The notes beneath the pieces are model-generated. The model ran no database searches and had not been told where the DNA came from. It worked only from the letters and a program-made list of their open reading frames with translations. This document shows, piece by piece, positions 10,248-19,537 of a stretch of 64,000 nt of DNA (position 1 is the stretch's first letter; each line of letters begins with the position of its first letter). The position numbers and the translations under genes were made by a program. This DNA comes from Nothophaeocryptopus gaeumannii (lineage: Eukaryota > Ascomycota > Dothideomycetes > Mycosphaerellales > Mycosphaerellaceae), in the NCBI GenBank assembly GCA_031771865.1, contig JASISA010000002.1, forward strand, positions 868,001-932,000, given 5' to 3'.

Positions 10248-10648
10248 TGGAGGGAGAGAGAGCGAGGAGTTGTTTGGAGCTTAGCGTCGGTGATTTCGAT
10301 ATCTGTATAGGCATTGAGACTTCATTGATTGAAAAGTAAGCTCTCTTCGATTCTGGGTTCGCTTCGAGTCTTGCGGTTAGGAAGAGGGTATGGAAGGTTA
10401 CTTGAGTGTCTCGGACGCTAGGGGCCTAAGTGGAGAGGTGAGAGAGCTTGCTTCGAGCTTTTTTCCACGGGAACATGGTATAGAAGGAGACTCAGGTGTC
10501 ACGGACATTAGTAGTTGCTGTGAGATGGGAGAGTGTCACGGTGAAACAACGTAGTCGGTTTTGTCTAGGGTAATAATGTCCTCCTTCTCAGTCAATTTCC
10601 ATGACGCTGTAATACTCCATGTGCCCGACTCGTAAACGGTGAGTCTTA
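10248..10648. other. Intergenic region between converging genes
   Basis: About 400 bp between two convergent genes, so it holds two 3' ends. No ORF or structured repeat stands out. Confidence 0.4.
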
Positions 10649-12070
10649 TCAGCACCAATAGCCACGGGGAAGGGGTTGGCGCTCCTTGATCGTCTTGCGA
10701 CGGTTGTCTGGATCGGGAATTTCTTTGAATTCCACCCAGTCCTCGCGCGCTTGAGGATCAGGACCTTCATCAACAGCCTCATAGTGGAAATCGCCCGATG
10801 GCGGTGTGACGACACGTCTATTCTTCGCGGTCTTCTTGTCGGACAGGTCCCTCGGTCGAGGATGCCGTTTATGTTCCCTAATCCCATCCCACGTCTTCTT
10901 CACTATGTTGTCCCACTTCTCCTCCAATTCACTGTCGTCGAAACCATTGAGGTCAAGCACAATTGTTCTTGGCAGCTCCGCCATTGCGCGAGAGAGAATC
11001 ATGCTCAGCTTTTGCTCGATCCGGTGCTTGAGACGACGGTCATCCGTAACAACCACTCGCAGTCTAGACAGCTTCGGCATCGCTTGCGTTATGCCATTGA
11101 TCAGACCGTGAAGCGCGCTCCAGCCTCCAAGATTTAAATCCATATCCTCGTCACCATCCGGATTTAATTCGGCAATGAGTTCGTGTGCTGCGGCATCCAG
11201 TTCATGTGCGTCAAGATGGTTAATGAGGCTGAGCCGAATAGTCAAGAGGGCGCTTTTGGGCTCTCGCAAATATCTGAGTCTGGATTCGACAAATCTTCCA
11301 AGGTGCGTTTCCTCAAGTTGTCCGTTGATGTCGAATGACCAGGTCGGTGCCGTTGGCTTTTCATCGATATCGTCATCATTCCATTTCAAATGATTGTCGC
11401 GCCATCTTGGGTCCTGCCTTGCCCTCACGGTCACCTTCGCTCTCGAGCCAGTCACATATTTATCGTATAGTCGCTCATCGTCCTCCTCATCGTGTACTTG
11501 GCTGATGATCGTCGCGTTGATGATGACGGGCATAGTGAGGCTAAGAAGCTGTTGCGCCTCTGCGCGCACGAACCTGCAAGACTGAAGCAAAGTGTGAATG
11601 TCATGCCGGGCGTGCAGCACACGGTCGTAGACAGCGTGGCGCATCTCGTATGGCAGGTCGGTGAAACCCGTCTTGTGCGGCTGGGGTTTCTCATCGATTC
11701 CGTACACTTCCAGGAGTTTGATGCAGCCTCTCCTGGTTTGGTTGTCATCGAAAGGGTCCACGTGCAGCTGAGAGCCGGTTCCGCATGTCTTGGCCCAAGC
11801 AATGAGTCGATCCGTTGGATATTTCTGCCACCTCAGTTTCATTTTGCCGTTTGGTAGATTGGGTATCTCGAAGACTGAACGCTCTGGCGTGGTTGGGGCG
11901 GCCACGTTGAGAAATGAGTCTTCTGGCATTGTCGGCATGCAAGGAAGTGGATCTTCTGCCGTGGGTGGCATCTCGAGAAGCGAGTCTTCCACCAAGGGCG
12001 GCAAGTCGAATCGTGCGTCTTCTGACATGGTCGATAAGTCCTGAACTGAGTCTGCTGGCTTGTCCGACAT
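10649..12070 (-). CDS. Uncharacterised 2EXR/F-box-like protein with N-terminal short repeats
   Basis: Single exon, 473 residues from the ATG at 12070. Residues 15-75 contain about four imperfect repeats of 11-13 residues with the pattern (E)D-[SP]-[LF]-x-x-(M)P: EDSLLEMPPT, EDPLPCMPTM, EDSFLNVAAPT, ERSVFEIPNL. Next comes a region with tryptophans, and near 135-165 a 2EXR-like core, FTDLPYEMRHAVYDRVL, followed by LLQSCRFVRAEAQQLL. The middle has long helices with a conserved-looking RLRYLREPKSALLTIRLSL segment; the C-terminus is basic and charged. This resembles Dothideomycete families of F-box-like proteins with unknown targets. It may share ancestry with the protein at 2578, but beyond the 2EXR core I see no similarity. 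Confidence 0.72.
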   Translation of the reverse strand: MSDKPADSVQDLSTMSEDARFDLPPLVEDSLLEMPPTAEDPLPCMPTMPEDSFLNVAAPTTPERSVFEIPNLPNGKMKLRWQKYPTDRLIAWAKTCGTGSQLHVDPFDDNQTRRGCIKLLEVYGIDEKPQPHKTGFTDLPYEMRHAVYDRVLHARHDIHTLLQSCRFVRAEAQQLLSLTMPVIINATIISQVHDEEDDERLYDKYVTGSRAKVTVRARQDPRWRDNHLKWNDDDIDEKPTAPTWSFDINGQLEETHLGRFVESRLRYLREPKSALLTIRLSLINHLDAHELDAAAHELIAELNPDGDEDMDLNLGGWSALHGLINGITQAMPKLSRLRVVVTDDRRLKHRIEQKLSMILSRAMAELPRTIVLDLNGFDDSELEEKWDNIVKKTWDGIREHKRHPRPRDLSDKKTAKNRRVVTPPSGDFHYEAVDEGPDPQAREDWVEFKEIPDPDNRRKTIKERQPLPRGYWC

Positions 12071-13492
12071 GTTGAGTACTGTTGAATAGTAATGGATCAG
12101 CAATGTGGTGAGATGACGAGGATGATGTCCGCTCTGTGAGTTGATGTATCAAGTCAGGAGGAGACGGCTCGAGAAGCGCCTCAAAACAACAAGCCCAGGT
12201 GAGGAAGCAGCTGCGTCCTTGTGTACCCCTTCCATTTTGCCTTAGGTTCGGGAAACGACGTTGCAAGGTTTGTCGAGAAGGAACTTCCTGGGGTTGAAGG
12301 CAGGTTCATCAGCGGTCACTTCTCTCGAATTCAATCCAGCATGCTGAGCGCAAATACATGAGCGTAGAATGTGAAAGGGCCAAATCAGAAGTGACTAGGG
12401 TTTCCTCAAACATTGCAACGCACTTTGCGCTCCCAGAGTCGTATCCGTGCATCAAAGGCCGTGAGCCTGCAACGAGAGCTGACTTCGTCTGACGGTCTGC
12501 ACCTACCTTATCAATTGGCTTGTCAATCGTTCGGCTCGAGAACGGGCCTGCGGCTTGTCGTGTGTCAACTGAAGAGCGCTCACACCGGCAGGGCTGCAAA
12601 GAAAAGGCATCCGGCGCAATAGTCAGAGATCGAACCGAAGCATCTGTGAACTAAAACAGCAAAAGAACATGTGCACTGCACTAAGTACAGTGTGTACACA
12701 CCAAGAAACAGCTGGTTTCCCCTGAGGAGGACGTCAAGTTGAAGCTCTCGGAAGGAGTGCAACAACCACCTTTGTTTGCTTCATAGGCCAGGACACGAGC
12801 TGTTAATGCCAGCATCATTGCATGACCCCGCAGGTCACGTAGACCAAAAATGAATATTCTATACGCACCTTTGAAGATTGCAGAAGGCAGCAGATTGCTC
12901 AACTAATGTGTCTAGCTCATCTTGTTGCAGCTGGCTGCGAAATGGACGTTTTCGATTCTCATCTCGGCCACACTAAAGGTCTTTTTGAAGCTTGATAGTT
13001 CTGCTGAGCAGACCCAATGCCTATCATGCCATATACCTTGCAGAAGAGACCTGCCGGCTTCTTGAGGGCACGATCTTGTCAATTAATAATCGACTCAAAT
13101 GCCGGAGTGGTCGCTGATGCTCTTCTCTCCTACGCCTGCGCTTGATTCCGCGCTGCTGGCGGCGCGCTCAGGGAGATCTCGAGGGTTCTTCCCTAAGGAG
13201 AGGCCGCATCTCCGCTAGAAAACACAGAGCACAGACCCTCTACAGCGCTGCTGCTCAGTAGTCAAACAGTGCTCGCGCATTGCAAGCACCAAATCTCGCG
13301 ATTGTAAGGACAAGACGCGTGGAAGAGCGCGCATGAAAGCGAGAGTGAAGTCCAACGGCCTTGGCCTTGGCGCTTACCTCTTCTCGGCAAACTCCGTCTC
13401 GAAGCTCGGAGAAGGATGAGGTCAAGCAAACCACCTCGAAAACATCGCCGTCGCATCGATTCTCCTTCGTCATCTTCCACACAACCGCCAAC
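12071..13492. other. Intergenic region, about 1.4 kb, between divergent genes
   Basis: This holds the 5' sides of the 2EXR-like gene (minus) and the mitochondrial ACP gene (plus). Short ORFs occur at 12309-12902 and 13255-13542 but none shows a family motif. No tRNA or long repeat is seen. Confidence 0.4.
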
Positions 13493-14171
13493 ATGTTCAG
13501 AACCGCACTCCTCCGATCCGCGCGCATCGCCGTCCAGTCCACTGCCCGCGTGGCTCAGCCTGTCACCAGGACAGCAGCCATCCGCAGCCCATCCATCATA
13601 TCACGATTCTCCTCTCCAGCGACTTCGATCTCTGCGATACGGTGTTATGCTTCATCATCAGGGCTCGGACAAGAGGAGGTCACTGGTCGCATTCTCGATC
13701 TCTTGAAGAACTTTGATAAGGTACGGTCGCAATAAAGAGATTTGACGGAGGCATTGGGCTAACAGGAGATGCAGGTCCAGGACCCATCCAAGGTACAAAC
13801 CGGAACTAGAGAGTAAGAGAGGATCGAATTTGACATACTTGCAGCTTTCTGCATCCTCGCACTTCACCAACGACCTTGGCTTGGACAGCTTGGACACCGT
13901 AGAAGTGGTTATGGCGATTGAGGAGGTTCGTAGCGTCGTATGCGGAGGACAGGATAAAAGCTCACGAAATGACAGGAGTTCAGCATTGAGATCCCAGACA
14001 AGGAGGCGGACGCGATCCACAGCGGTATGATGATCAATATCTCATGCTATTGGCAATTACTGACCTAGAGTAGTGAACCAAGCCGTGGACTACATCATGA
14101 ATCAGCCCGATGGTAAGGCCCAGTGAAGCAATCATTCACGAGACATTCACTGACTTCATACAGCGCACTAG
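13493..14171 (+). CDS. ACP1: Mitochondrial acyl carrier protein (six exons)
   Basis: Joined exons 13493-13720, 13775-13792, 13845-13925, 13976-14024, 14074-14112 and 14164-14171 give a 140-residue protein. It carries acyl chains for mitochondrial fatty-acid and lipoate synthesis and is also a subunit of complex I and a partner of Fe-S assembly. Residues 1-51 are a basic, Ser-rich presequence. The carrier domain holds LGLDSLDTVEVVMAIEE, with Ser97 in the DSL motif as the phosphopantetheine site, then EFSIEIPDKEAD and the end YIMNQPDAH. All five introns have GT...AG ends and are about 50 nt long. Exon 2 codes six residues (VQDPSK), and exon 6 adds only Ala-completion, His and stop. Joined frame and the conserved end make the model very secure. 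Confidence 0.95.
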
Positions 14172-14744
14172 ACGATTGAACACGAAATGCGATGATTGGG
14201 AAGCATAGGAGACAAAGGGAGCTGGCCAATTCGCGGAGGTGCCGCGTGACCTGGCGAAGCTCGAAGGCCAGGCAATCATGTACATTGTAGCTCACCCAGA
14301 CGAGCACTCGATAAATGTGTACCATCAACTTCACTTTGCTGCACTCTCCTTCATTCACATGTGTGGGCGGAGGAGAGGCCGACTTTTAGCACCATTGGAG
14401 GCTTCGTTTACCTCGTAGCGAATCAATGATCGGCGCCATCAAAGCTCGGCACAAGGTGTACGTACAACTTGTGCAACAAGAAATCAACTTGCACCTCAAT
14501 TCTCCACGCGTACACACACTTAAATCCCTACTCCCAAACTTCATGATTGCCGACCCCCTCGCATACCACCGGACATCATCGGCAGCCGACACGCGCCTTC
14601 ACGTACCTTGCCGTTGAGACTTCAGCCCTGTCGCACCGAATCCCTGGCACGTGAGGCTCGCATCTCGAAAGTCAAAATCAATACCGCGAACAATTACCAT
14701 CCGCCGAGCACATCCGTAAAAAGGAGCACCACCTTCTTCAAACC
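14172..14744. other. Intergenic region, about 570 bp
   Basis: Between two co-oriented genes. It carries the ACP 3' end and the VPS74 promoter. No gene is supported. Confidence 0.4.
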
Positions 14745-15948
14745 ATGGCGTCGGCCTCAGGCTCCGGCCTGACCCGCCGACGAGGCGCGGGCGGCGCAGG
14801 CGCATCGGGAACAGCAGCAGGCGGCGAGAATGGGGACATGAACGAGGGCAGTCGAGTCAGTTCACCGGCACCCAAGAAAGACGCCTTCGGATCCGCGCCA
14901 GAGACATCCTATGAAGCGGGCGAGAACGGACACAAGATCGCGTTCGATCCTCGAGACATTAGTGAGAATGCGGAGCGCGCGAAGCAGGCGAAGCTCACGC
15001 TCATGGAGGAGGTTTTGCTTATGGGACTCAAGGACAAGCAGGGATATCTGAGCTTCTGGAATGATAACATCAGTTATGCGTTGCGAGGATGCATTGTGAT
15101 TGAGTTGGCGTTTCGGGGGAGGATCTCCATGCAGAGGGATTCCTCGAGGAGACGGTTCCCGCTTGCGGATCGTTTGATTGAGGTGGTGGATGATACGTTG
15201 ACTGGGGAGGTGCTGCTGGATGAGGCGCTGAAGATGATGAAGAGCAGTGAGAAGATGAGCGTGAGCTCGTGGATTGACCTCATGTCTGGTGAGTGCACAG
15301 AGAAAGGGGTCATGAGCTTGTGAACGAGAGTTGTGCTAAGTGGATACAGGCGAGACGTGGAATCTCATGAAGATCGGATACCAGCTCAAGCAAGTACGCG
15401 AGCGACTAGCGAAAGGCCTGGTCGACAAGGGCATCCTCCGAACCGAGAAGCGCAACTTCCTCCTCTTCGACATGGCCACACACCCGGTAGCAGACGGCGG
15501 AGCAAAGGACGAGATTCGGAAGAGAGTACGGTCGGTACTTACCAACCGAACAGTCGTGCTTCCTCCATCGCAGTTCCTGCCAGACGGTATGGAGTTCCGG
15601 TATCTTAGGACGATTGCGATGCTCTGCGCAGCATACGCCGCGAATGTGCTCGAGAATGCGCTTACTACGCTTGGTCACGAAGCAAGAGAAAGAGCGTTTG
15701 CACAAGTGGACGAGCTGCTGGCAGAGTACTCACAGTGGCCTTTTGGACGGAGAGCAGGAGGACCAGCCGCGATCGGTGCCAACCTCGAGCAAGTCATTCG
15801 GGATGAGGTCAATGCGGCAAAGGACAAAGAACTGCAGTTGGAGGTGAGATCCGCTTTTCACTGAAACCATTCCGATACGGGCTAACAAGACATATAGGTT
15901 GTGGCAGCATGCTTGAGCGTCTTCACGCGCTTGGACTCTCTGCTCTAA
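14745..15948 (+). CDS. VPS74: Vps74 / GOLPH3 family Golgi PI4P effector
   Basis: Exons 14745-15288, 15350-15843 and 15898-15948 join to 362 residues. Vps74 binds PI4P on Golgi membranes and COPI and keeps glycosyltransferases in the Golgi. A disordered Gly/Ala-rich head of about 70 residues is followed by the GPP34 fold: LTLMEEVLLMGLKDKQGYLSFWNDNISYALRG, then RISMQRDSSRRRFPLADRL, and in exon 2 ETWNLMKIGYQLKQVRERL and LPDGMEFRYLRTIAMLCAAY. The segment SFWNDNISYALRG corresponds to the PI4P pocket of GOLPH3. Exon 3 supplies the hydrophobic end VAACLSVFTRLDSLL. Intron 2 has a GCTAAC branch site. Length fits the yeast protein (345 residues). Confidence 0.95.
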
Positions 15949-16469
15949 ATCGCAAGCCTCTCGTTAAGTTTGCGATTTTACCACCCACGTATAAGCCATG
16001 AGAGCGCCAACGACTACTGTGTGAAACAACAAAGATGTCACTCAACAAGAGAGAGGACTATGATCGCTACCGCGCACAGGACGCAGATCAATAGTTGATC
16101 TTTGAGTCGAAGGCACTCGTAGAACAGGAAGCCGGGACGCTTGGGAGGCAGGTTTTGTGCCAAAGCTAGGGCTATATGCTCGCTTCTTAGGAGCATGCGA
16201 GGCGTGGAGGCGTTCTTAGGAGTTTGATCATTGATCGAAGGGATCAAGTATATTAAGATATCTATTCAAAAGAAGTGTCCTTCATGCGCAACTAAACCAT
16301 CCCAAAGAGCTTTGGGTCTGTTCAAGCTGTTAATCAATATAGCCATCAATTGAGGTCGACGTCCATCAATTTCGCCGCGGAAGAGAACCTGACCTCAATC
16401 TTGCCCAATGCCCACGAGACCACTCTTCTCAAACTCCATCTCTGCATCAACCGCGGACAGACCAGCAAC
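15949..16469. other. Intergenic region, about 520 bp
   Basis: Between two co-oriented genes. No ORF with protein-like composition, tRNA or repeat is apparent. Confidence 0.4.
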
Positions 16470-17597
16470 ATGCAACCTGTGTTAAAGCGCTGCATACTGA
16501 ATGCCATACGGCGTCAATCAACCCTCCCGAGGGCACGATCCGCCGCCTGCATTTGCATCACCGAGACAACAGCAACTCCCTCGAGATGCTTCTCTGCAAC
16601 ACCCTTCCCTCAACTAGGTCGGTATGATCACGATCCCTCCAAACGACCACCTCGCCTCTCCCGCGAAGATTTCGACGCCGTTGAGAACAAATCCTGGAAA
16701 ACCGCCCAAGCCTACATTGAACATCTCCGCCTCGACATCGAGGCCCTACCTACCCAAGAAGAGCAGCGCACAGCCATCCAAAAGAGCGATGCAGGAGAGC
16801 GAGTGTTCAATGAGATCTTCCGACGCGCGGATGGAAAGAAATCGAAAATTGATAAGATTTCGAAATGGTCCAGTTCACCGCGTTTCGTGGCTGATGTTTG
16901 TTGGTTTTTGATTGCGGAGGGGAAAGAAGATCTGGTTTGGGAGAGGTTGAGAGTAATTGCTTCTTACGAAATCAACAAGCGAATCGCTGCTCCTGATTCT
17001 CCTTTTGTGAAATATGCGTCGGTCTGGATTGGAGGGTTGGCGCTGGCGCATGTAGAATGGACACCGAGCAGGACACCTGAAAGGGCGTTGAAAGTGGTGG
17101 ATAAGGCGATTGCTTTATTCGCGTCGGTGTATGTGGGAGGGCCTGAGACGAATGGGATTCTGAGTAGTTCGTGGAGTGTGGTGCACAAGACTATCTCCAG
17201 ACCGAGCACGCCGGTTTACAATGGGAAGGTTTTTGACCAATACATCCATTTGAGGGAGCTGTCCCACCCAAAGGACACTTTGGGAGATACACCGAAAGCG
17301 TGGTTGTATCACCCACAGGACCCAGACGCAACGCCATTGCTGGATTTTCTGAGACGGCGTGGCGAGGAACTGGCGTTTAAAGAGAAAGGCGGGCTCACGT
17401 CAGCATTTGGCAGAGACATTCGACGGGCCTCGTTCATCTCTAGCCTTCAGGGCAAACGTGAGGACGCTGCCTTTTTCGAGGAATTTATCCAGGCCAAAAT
17501 GCCGCAGACACTTGAGCTCCGGGGTGCGATTGATGCGGAACTTGAGGCAGATCCGAAGTTGCAGGCTCTGCGTGAGAAGAGTGGGCGGGTCAATTGA
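16470..17597 (+). CDS. Putative mitochondrial protein of unknown function
   Basis: Single exon, 375 residues from the ATG at 16470 (an in-frame ATG at 16350 would add 40 residues). I do not recognise the family. The first 50 residues are basic, with Ser and Cys and no acid (MQPVLKRCILNAIRRQSTLP), typical of a mitochondrial presequence. The body is soluble and mainly helical with tryptophans spaced through it (WKTAQAYIEHLR, SPRFVADVCWFLIAEGKEDL, VKYASVWIGGLALAHVEW). The helical spacing loosely resembles mitochondrial expression factors, but I see no PPR signature. It ends with a helical acidic segment. Mitochondrial location is inference. Confidence 0.75.
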   Translation: MQPVLKRCILNAIRRQSTLPRARSAACICITETTATPSRCFSATPFPQLGRYDHDPSKRPPRLSREDFDAVENKSWKTAQAYIEHLRLDIEALPTQEEQRTAIQKSDAGERVFNEIFRRADGKKSKIDKISKWSSSPRFVADVCWFLIAEGKEDLVWERLRVIASYEINKRIAAPDSPFVKYASVWIGGLALAHVEWTPSRTPERALKVVDKAIALFASVYVGGPETNGILSSSWSVVHKTISRPSTPVYNGKVFDQYIHLRELSHPKDTLGDTPKAWLYHPQDPDATPLLDFLRRRGEELAFKEKGGLTSAFGRDIRRASFISSLQGKREDAAFFEEFIQAKMPQTLELRGAIDAELEADPKLQALREKSGRVN

Positions 17598-18005
17598 CAT
17601 GGCTGGGTATAGGAGGTCCCGTCTGTCACCTTCGACCGCAGCATGGCTGAGAGAACGTCGACGGCACGGAATTGCCTTCAATGCAAGTACGAGCAAAGAG
17701 CGTCCATTGGCAGCGCATTTCGGATCTCGAACCCCAACCAGCGCTCTGTGACGTCGGCGTTGGAATGGAAAAAATAGCTCCATCACGCTATGCCAAGCGG
17801 CTGGGACAAAGCCATCAGTATGGTGATTCTGGGGTGAAAATGTTTCGATGCGCGTGGAAACACTGCCACGACGACGATTCATTGTAAAATATGGGTCATT
17901 GCTACACTCGACAAGACATTTTCAACTTCCCTCGGCCGCCATAGACACCAATATGGCACTCTTCCTCCCTCCTTCCAAAGTCCTCACCCCCCGTCTTGCG
18001 CGAGA
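17598..18005. other. Intergenic region between converging genes
   Basis: About 400 bp between two convergent genes. The overlapping ORFs have no recognisable domain; no gene is supported. Confidence 0.4.
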
Positions 18006-18687
18006 TCAGACATACTCCCAAGCATTCGCCACCGAACTATTCCCACTCGCCAACAAACTCGCCCCCAGACAGCTATCTCCAAATCGGACTCCTGGTACGA
18101 CAGCGTACATCTGCCAAGGCCCATAGCTCGAACCGTTCGTCGTGGCCGGACAGAAGATTATTCCGTCTTTCCAGGATAGAAAGGAAAAAGAGGTGCCTTG
18201 CTCAAGACTCCATCCGGCACTCTCTGCGCTCTGGGGGAAGTAGGCAGAGTGGGGCGTCGTGTATGTTACGCGACCGTCGGGGAGAATGTATCTGCGTCTC
18301 CTAAGTCAGCTCTCACGCTCATGCCCTCCTCACCTTCCCAACTCTCCCTCTTTGGTTGCCTGTGGCAACTTACACCTGCTGACCTCCCGGCACCTGGACA
18401 CCCAATCCCAAGATTCCATTATTGAGGGCGTATTCGGTGTATGCGCTGGGGTCTGCACAAGATTGATTTTGGACGGCCGGGCAGTAAGAGCTTGCGTGCT
18501 TGCCAATCCAGAGACCTGACTCGTTGGCGACTATGGCACCGAAGTGGATTGGGGAGGCGGAGCGGAGGGCAATCAAGCTGAAGAAGGAGGGTGTTTGGTC
18601 GGTTGGGAGTTGGGTTATGGGGAGGGCGGTAGAGGAGATGAGGGCTGGGAGAGTGAAGAGAGAGGTGAGGAGGTTGGTGGGCTTCAT
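18006..18687 (-). CDS. Small secreted protein with four cysteines
   Basis: Exons 18374-18687 and 18006-18291 join to 199 residues. Start MKPTNLLTSLFTLPALISS is a good signal peptide with probable cleavage near residue 19-21. The mature protein has the pattern of a secreted family found in many Dothideomycetes: SFFSLIALRSASPIHFG, GLWIGKHASSYCP, a short Cys pair, then in exon 2 YILPDGRVTYTTPHSAYFP and FGDSCLGASLLA. No membrane span follows. The 3' splice site is uncertain by 9 nt: CAG at 18292-18294 gives QQVYILPDG, while a TAG upstream would insert three arginines; both keep frame. Function unknown; such proteins are cell-wall-associated or effector-like in other fungi. Confidence 0.85.
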
Positions 18688-19537
18688 TGCGGCTAGATGC
18701 GGTGTCTTGGGTGAGTTGATTTGGAGGCTTAGTGTCGCTGTGAAGGTTGGTGGCTGATGAGTGAGGAGAGACTTGGTATTTGTATGGCTCGCCGGTACCA
18801 CAGGGCCATCGAGACGATCGTATTCTCTCCATCACTGCGTACTTGACTGCAAATCAGTCAGCTACGGCATACGTACTCGTCCAAATATCGACGATGCCAC
18901 AGCATGGACTTGGTTGTTGGATCCATCAATCGATGTTCGAAAACCCAACGCTCGAGCGACTGCAGATCGCTGGAGAACCCACTGGGACCAACAGAGGGAG
19001 AGCTACTTCGAAAGGACAGCAACGGGCACTGGCAGACCCAAGTGAAGTCATCGTGCCATCTCTTACGGACCACGATTACTCTTTAATGCGCGTCCACCAC
19101 CCTTCCACATCGCACAATTCCGACCTGAACCGGCATACCGAGAATTCTTCTAACAAAGAAGCCGGAGATACAGGAAGAGAAGTATGACCTAAATGGCCTT
19201 CCTACAGCAGACATGTGTTCGATTGTACTCAAGGTGAGTCAAGAAGTATCGAGCACAAGAAGCTCAGAACAAAGTGAGGTCAGTTCAAGCCAAGGCCGAT
19301 GCTCGTACACATCCAATGCCACCTGCATCATGCGGGACGACCATGTGGTGCTTGGGTACCTGCATCAATGAGCCACACAATCACAACACATGACAAAATC
19401 GATGCCGCCTTGATCAATTCGCAGATCCAGGAACCTGCTTTCTCCAAACCCAAGCACCGAAACCGAATGGCTGGGACAAAGGCAGCACATGACAGTCATA
19501 CACTCCCCGTCTCTACCTCTATGATACAATACTCGTG
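18688..19537. other. Intergenic region, about 850 bp
   Basis: This holds the promoter of the secreted-protein gene and the 3' side of the UGGT gene. Short ORFs at 18761-19187 have no domain or protein-like pattern. No tRNA or repeat is visible. Confidence 0.4.
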
